Assembly: GCA_900552465.1 (NCBI GenBank)
Contig: URZO01000091.1
Coordinates: forward strand, 1 to 16,011
Length of the DNA stretch: 16,011 bases
From: an uncultured Parabacteroides sp.
GTDB lineage: Bacteria > Bacteroidota > Bacteroidia > Bacteroidales > Tannerellaceae
Direction: 5' to 3'
In this document: in pieces, positions 14,089-16,011 of the stretch
Layout of the letters: each line of letters begins with the position of its first letter
How positions within the stretch are numbered: the first letter of the stretch is position 1
The notes under the pieces: model-generated
Seen by the model: the letters and a program-made list of their open reading frames with translations, nothing else
Told to the model about the DNA's origin: nothing
Database searches by the model: none
Translations under genes and position numbers: made by a program

Positions 14089-15405
14089 TTATAAGTTACC
14101 GCATGCGTGCATAAGTTGATAATAGGTATAGACCGCTTCGCTCTGTGCTGTCGTGAGCTGTAGTTCGGCGTTGAGCCGTACGCTGCTGGCATCCAGGAGG
14201 TCTGTCAGGATAGACAACTGGTTGAGATAGCGGTTGTTTACGATCCGGTAGTTCTCTTCGGCTTGCCTGACGGAGAGTGTCAGTGCTTTCACCCGGTCGA
14301 GGGCTTCCTGGTGGCGGATGTAGGCGGTACGTACGTTGACGCGTATCTGTTGCATCATCTGTTCCTCGACGTTGTGGCGGAGGCTGACGTATTGCCGTGC
14401 TTCCTGCATCTTGTGCTTGTTCCGGTAGAGGGACGAGAGGTTGTAGGAGAGGCTGAGAGCCACGTTCCAGTTATTGGCGAACATGTCTTCCATCGTGCTG
14501 GTGAGCGGCCGCGAAAGCGTATTGCCGGCATGGATGGAAAGCGATGGCAGGTAGTCGGCCCGTGACAGGCGGATGTCGTTTTCTGCCAGGCGCGTATTGT
14601 AGCGGGCGATTTGCAGGCCCGGGTAATTCGAATAGGCTTGTTGGATGTAGGTTTCGCAACCGCTGAGAGAGCTGTCGCTTGCGGTCAGAAGCGTAGTGTC
14701 CGGTTGCAGGAGCAGGCTCTCGTCGAGGCCGAGCAAGATGTCGAGCTGCTGGGAAACGATAGATATGTTGTCGTTGGCTTCCCGGAGTGCGAGCTGGTCG
14801 TTGGTGAGTTGCAGTTCGCTGCGTATCTCGTCGTTGCGTGTGACGATGCCTTCTTTCCACATACGGCGGATGTCGGCCAGGCGGCGGTCGGATTCTTCTA
14901 TATTGCGGGCCAGCACCTCCGTTTCCTTGTAAAGGGCGAAGAGGTCCATGTATTGGCGGAGGAGGGAGAGCTTGACGTCTGCCTGGTCGCCTGCCGTACT
15001 GAGCGATGCTACCTGTCTTTGGAGTGTGGCGCGGCGGATGGTGTTGCGTATCTTGCCGCCCTGGTAGAGCGGCTGTGCTACCTCTACGTTATAGTTATGC
15101 GACCAGTCGGGCATGTCGGGATGTGTCGGCTTCGACAATCCCTGCCGGAAGATAGTGGGCTGGCCGATGTAGCCGGTCGTCGCTCCGACGCTGATGTCGG
15201 GAAGTTGCAGGGTACGTGCCGTCTTTTCCTCCTCGTCGGCAATCGCTTCCTGCATCCGGCTGGCCTGGAGGTGGAGGCTGTTTTCGGTGCCCAACCTGAA
15301 CAGTTCGTCGAGGGAAAGAGGATAAGCCTGCTGCTGGGCATTTCCCGCAGCAGGCTTGGTGAACATAAGTAACAATAATAAACTATATCTTGTCCAGTAT
15401 CTCAT
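14089..15405 (-). CDS. TolC-family outer-membrane efflux channel
   Basis: Outer-membrane channel forming the exit duct of the efflux system. The 438-residue protein has a signal peptide (MRYWTRYSLLLLLMF..., probable cut after A23 in GNA/QQQ) and the internally duplicated OEP layout: a long helical hairpin with short beta segments in each half, for example LSLDELFRLGTENSLHLQASR (30-50) and the repeat-two opening YIQQAYSNYPGLQIARYNTRLAE. The turn YNVEVAQPLYQGGKIRNTIRRA is typical of the family. There is no lipobox cysteine in the signal peptide. Its ATG lies inside the end of marR (23-bp overlap, different frame). The next in-frame ATG would remove the signal peptide core, so the overlap is probably real and couples translation. 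Followed by the adaptor after 12 nt. Confidence 0.92.
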   Translation of the reverse strand: MRYWTRYSLLLLLMFTKPAAGNAQQQAYPLSLDELFRLGTENSLHLQASRMQEAIADEEEKTARTLQLPDISVGATTGYIGQPTIFRQGLSKPTHPDMPDWSHNYNVEVAQPLYQGGKIRNTIRRATLQRQVASLSTAGDQADVKLSLLRQYMDLFALYKETEVLARNIEESDRRLADIRRMWKEGIVTRNDEIRSELQLTNDQLALREANDNISIVSQQLDILLGLDESLLLQPDTTLLTASDSSLSGCETYIQQAYSNYPGLQIARYNTRLAENDIRLSRADYLPSLSIHAGNTLSRPLTSTMEDMFANNWNVALSLSYNLSSLYRNKHKMQEARQYVSLRHNVEEQMMQQIRVNVRTAYIRHQEALDRVKALTLSVRQAEENYRIVNNRYLNQLSILTDLLDASSVRLNAELQLTTAQSEAVYTYYQLMHACGNL

Positions 15406-15823
15406 CCAGTTTCTTTAAGTTGTTCATAAACGATTCAATCTGGCGGGTTGTCAGGCGTGCGCCGACCTCATCATAGACGTTGCGGATGAGTGGCTTTACG
15501 CGGTGTGAAAGTTCTTCTCCTTCGGCGGTCAGGTGGATTTGTTTGTTGCGCCTGTCCGTGGGGTCTTCACGCCGTTCCACCCAACCTTTCTTCTCCAGGT
15601 TATTGATGAGATTGGTCAGGCAGGCTTTGTCTTTGGCTGTCTGTTCCGCCAGATATTGCTGGCTGACTCCGGGTTTCTTCCACAGGCGGTGCATCACCTG
15701 GAGCATTTCGAATGTCATGTCGACGTTGTTGGACTTTAGTACTCTCTGTATAGTCTGGCGGAAAGTCATTCGCGTCTTTAAGATTTGGAGTACTAATTCG
15801 TGTGCCGCTTCATTATCTACCAT
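15383..15823 (-). CDS. MarR-family transcriptional regulator
   Basis: Probable autorepressor of the efflux operon. The 146-residue protein has the MarR layout: dimerisation helices at both ends and a central winged helix with the helix-turn-helix at about 53-78 (VSQQYLAEQTAKDKACLTNLINNLEKKGW) and the hallmark wing ERREDPTDRRNKQIHLT (83-99). Its only cysteine, C68, sits in the recognition helix, which leaves open a redox or electrophile response. It is the first gene of marR-tolC-emrA-emrB, overlaps tolC by 23 bp, and has a -7 box 29 nt upstream with a palindrome over the -33 region, the classic setting for drug-relieved autorepression. Ligand unknown. Confidence 0.93.
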   Translation of the reverse strand: MVDNEAAHELVLQILKTRMTFRQTIQRVLKSNNVDMTFEMLQVMHRLWKKPGVSQQYLAEQTAKDKACLTNLINNLEKKGWVERREDPTDRRNKQIHLTAEGEELSHRVKPLIRNVYDEVGARLTTRQIESFMNNLKKLDEILDKI

Positions 15824-15852
15824 TATTGTCTTGCTGTTTTGCTTTTCCGGCG

Positions 15853-15860
15853 CAAAGGTA
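15853..15860 (-). promoter_or_regulatory. efflux operon promoter, Bacteroidetes-type -7 box
   Basis: TACCTTTG on the minus strand matches TAnnTTTG and ends 29 nt before the marR ATG. A TTTA lies at a plausible -33 distance (about 21 bp spacer) within the palindrome at 15877-15896. No other promoter is seen for tolC, emrA or emrB. Confidence 0.6.
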
Positions 15861-15876
15861 GAAAATATCTTTGGCT

Positions 15877-15896
15877 TTGGTTAAAGGTTTAACTAA
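15877..15896. promoter_or_regulatory. candidate MarR operator
   Basis: TTGGTTAAAGGTTTAACTAA is a 20-bp palindrome with one mismatched pair; the inner GTTAAA/TTTAAC arms are perfect around GG. It begins 16 bp upstream of the -7 box and covers the -33 region, so a bound dimer would exclude RNA polymerase. Size and form suit a MarR dimer site. Assignment is by position only. Confidence 0.55.
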
Positions 15897-15967
15897 TTAT
15901 TTAAATGGCTGTTCATAATTAAATGATGATTTATCGGGGTGTTTATATCGACCGAAGGTAACTCTTT

Positions 15968-15983
15968 CCCCTCTTGAGAGGGG
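15968..15983. repeat. GC-rich hairpin, possible interspersed repeat
   Basis: CCCCTCT and AGAGGGG form a 7-bp stem around TG, followed by GCAGGGGGTGTG. It is out of keeping with the AT-rich intergenic DNA around it. I recall CCCCTC..GAGGGG-plus-GGGGG sequences as widespread intergenic repeats in Bacteroidetes, but could not search. No gene is visible from 15897 to the window end. Confidence 0.4.
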
Positions 15984-16011
15984 GCAGGGGGTGTGTGAAT
16001 TTTCTTTGATA

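Noticed and set aside
1..16011. A new defence system, biosynthetic cluster, polysaccharide utilisation locus or mobile element
   Set aside because: Every sizeable gene belongs to a known family: potassium uptake, xylose use, cell wall, lipoylation, tRNA modification, DNA repair and efflux. No SusC/SusD pair, integrase, transposase, toxin-antitoxin pair or repeat-spacer array is present.

Overview
The window is chromosomal DNA of a Bacteroidales bacterium, most likely Parabacteroides or Bacteroides. The reasons are five promoter -7 boxes of the Bacteroidetes form TAnnTTTG placed 20-29 nt before start codons, an almost complete lack of Shine-Dalgarno sequences, and a xylose operon headed by a Nudix-type (NrtR-family) regulator, an arrangement I know from gut Bacteroides. 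Genus is inferred; no rRNA or other decisive marker is present. Coding density is high. There is no gene-free stretch above 300 bases, and I see no tRNA, rRNA, insertion sequence, CRISPR array or phage gene.

Layout. (1) 68-2590, minus strand: trkH-trkA, a two-gene potassium uptake operon with its own promoter. (2) 2777-8025, plus strand, divergent from it: a complete xylose operon of Nudix-box regulator, xylulokinase (xylB), xylose isomerase (xylA) and xylose/H+ symporter (xylE). An imperfect palindrome lies over the promoter, another palindrome lies between xylB and xylA, and a strong hairpin lies between xylA and xylE. (3) 8067-10467, plus strand: mtgA-lipB-dus, overlapping genes with their own -7 box, covering peptidoglycan glycan-strand synthesis, lipoate attachment and tRNA dihydrouridine. 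(4) 10483-11253, minus strand: exodeoxyribonuclease III, convergent with dus. A 17-bp perfect inverted repeat encodes the last residues and stop codons of both proteins. (5) 11379-15823, minus strand: marR-tolC-emrA-emrB, a self-contained tripartite efflux operon with the MarR regulator first and a palindrome over its promoter. (6) 15897-16011: intergenic DNA with a GC-rich hairpin that looks like part of an interspersed repeat.

How the parts work together. XylE imports xylose with protons, XylA isomerises it to xylulose and XylB phosphorylates that to xylulose 5-phosphate for the pentose phosphate pathway; the regulator probably senses a pathway sugar through its degenerate Nudix domain. In the efflux operon, EmrB (inner membrane), EmrA (periplasmic adaptor) and the TolC-like channel form a conduit across both membranes, with MarR as probable drug-responsive autorepressor.

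I found no wholly new system. The best leads are the shared-terminus inverted repeat at 10451-10499, the extra hydrophobic pair in XylE, the regulatory palindromes, the xylA/xylE hairpin, and the 52-bp palindromic element between the efflux operon and xth.
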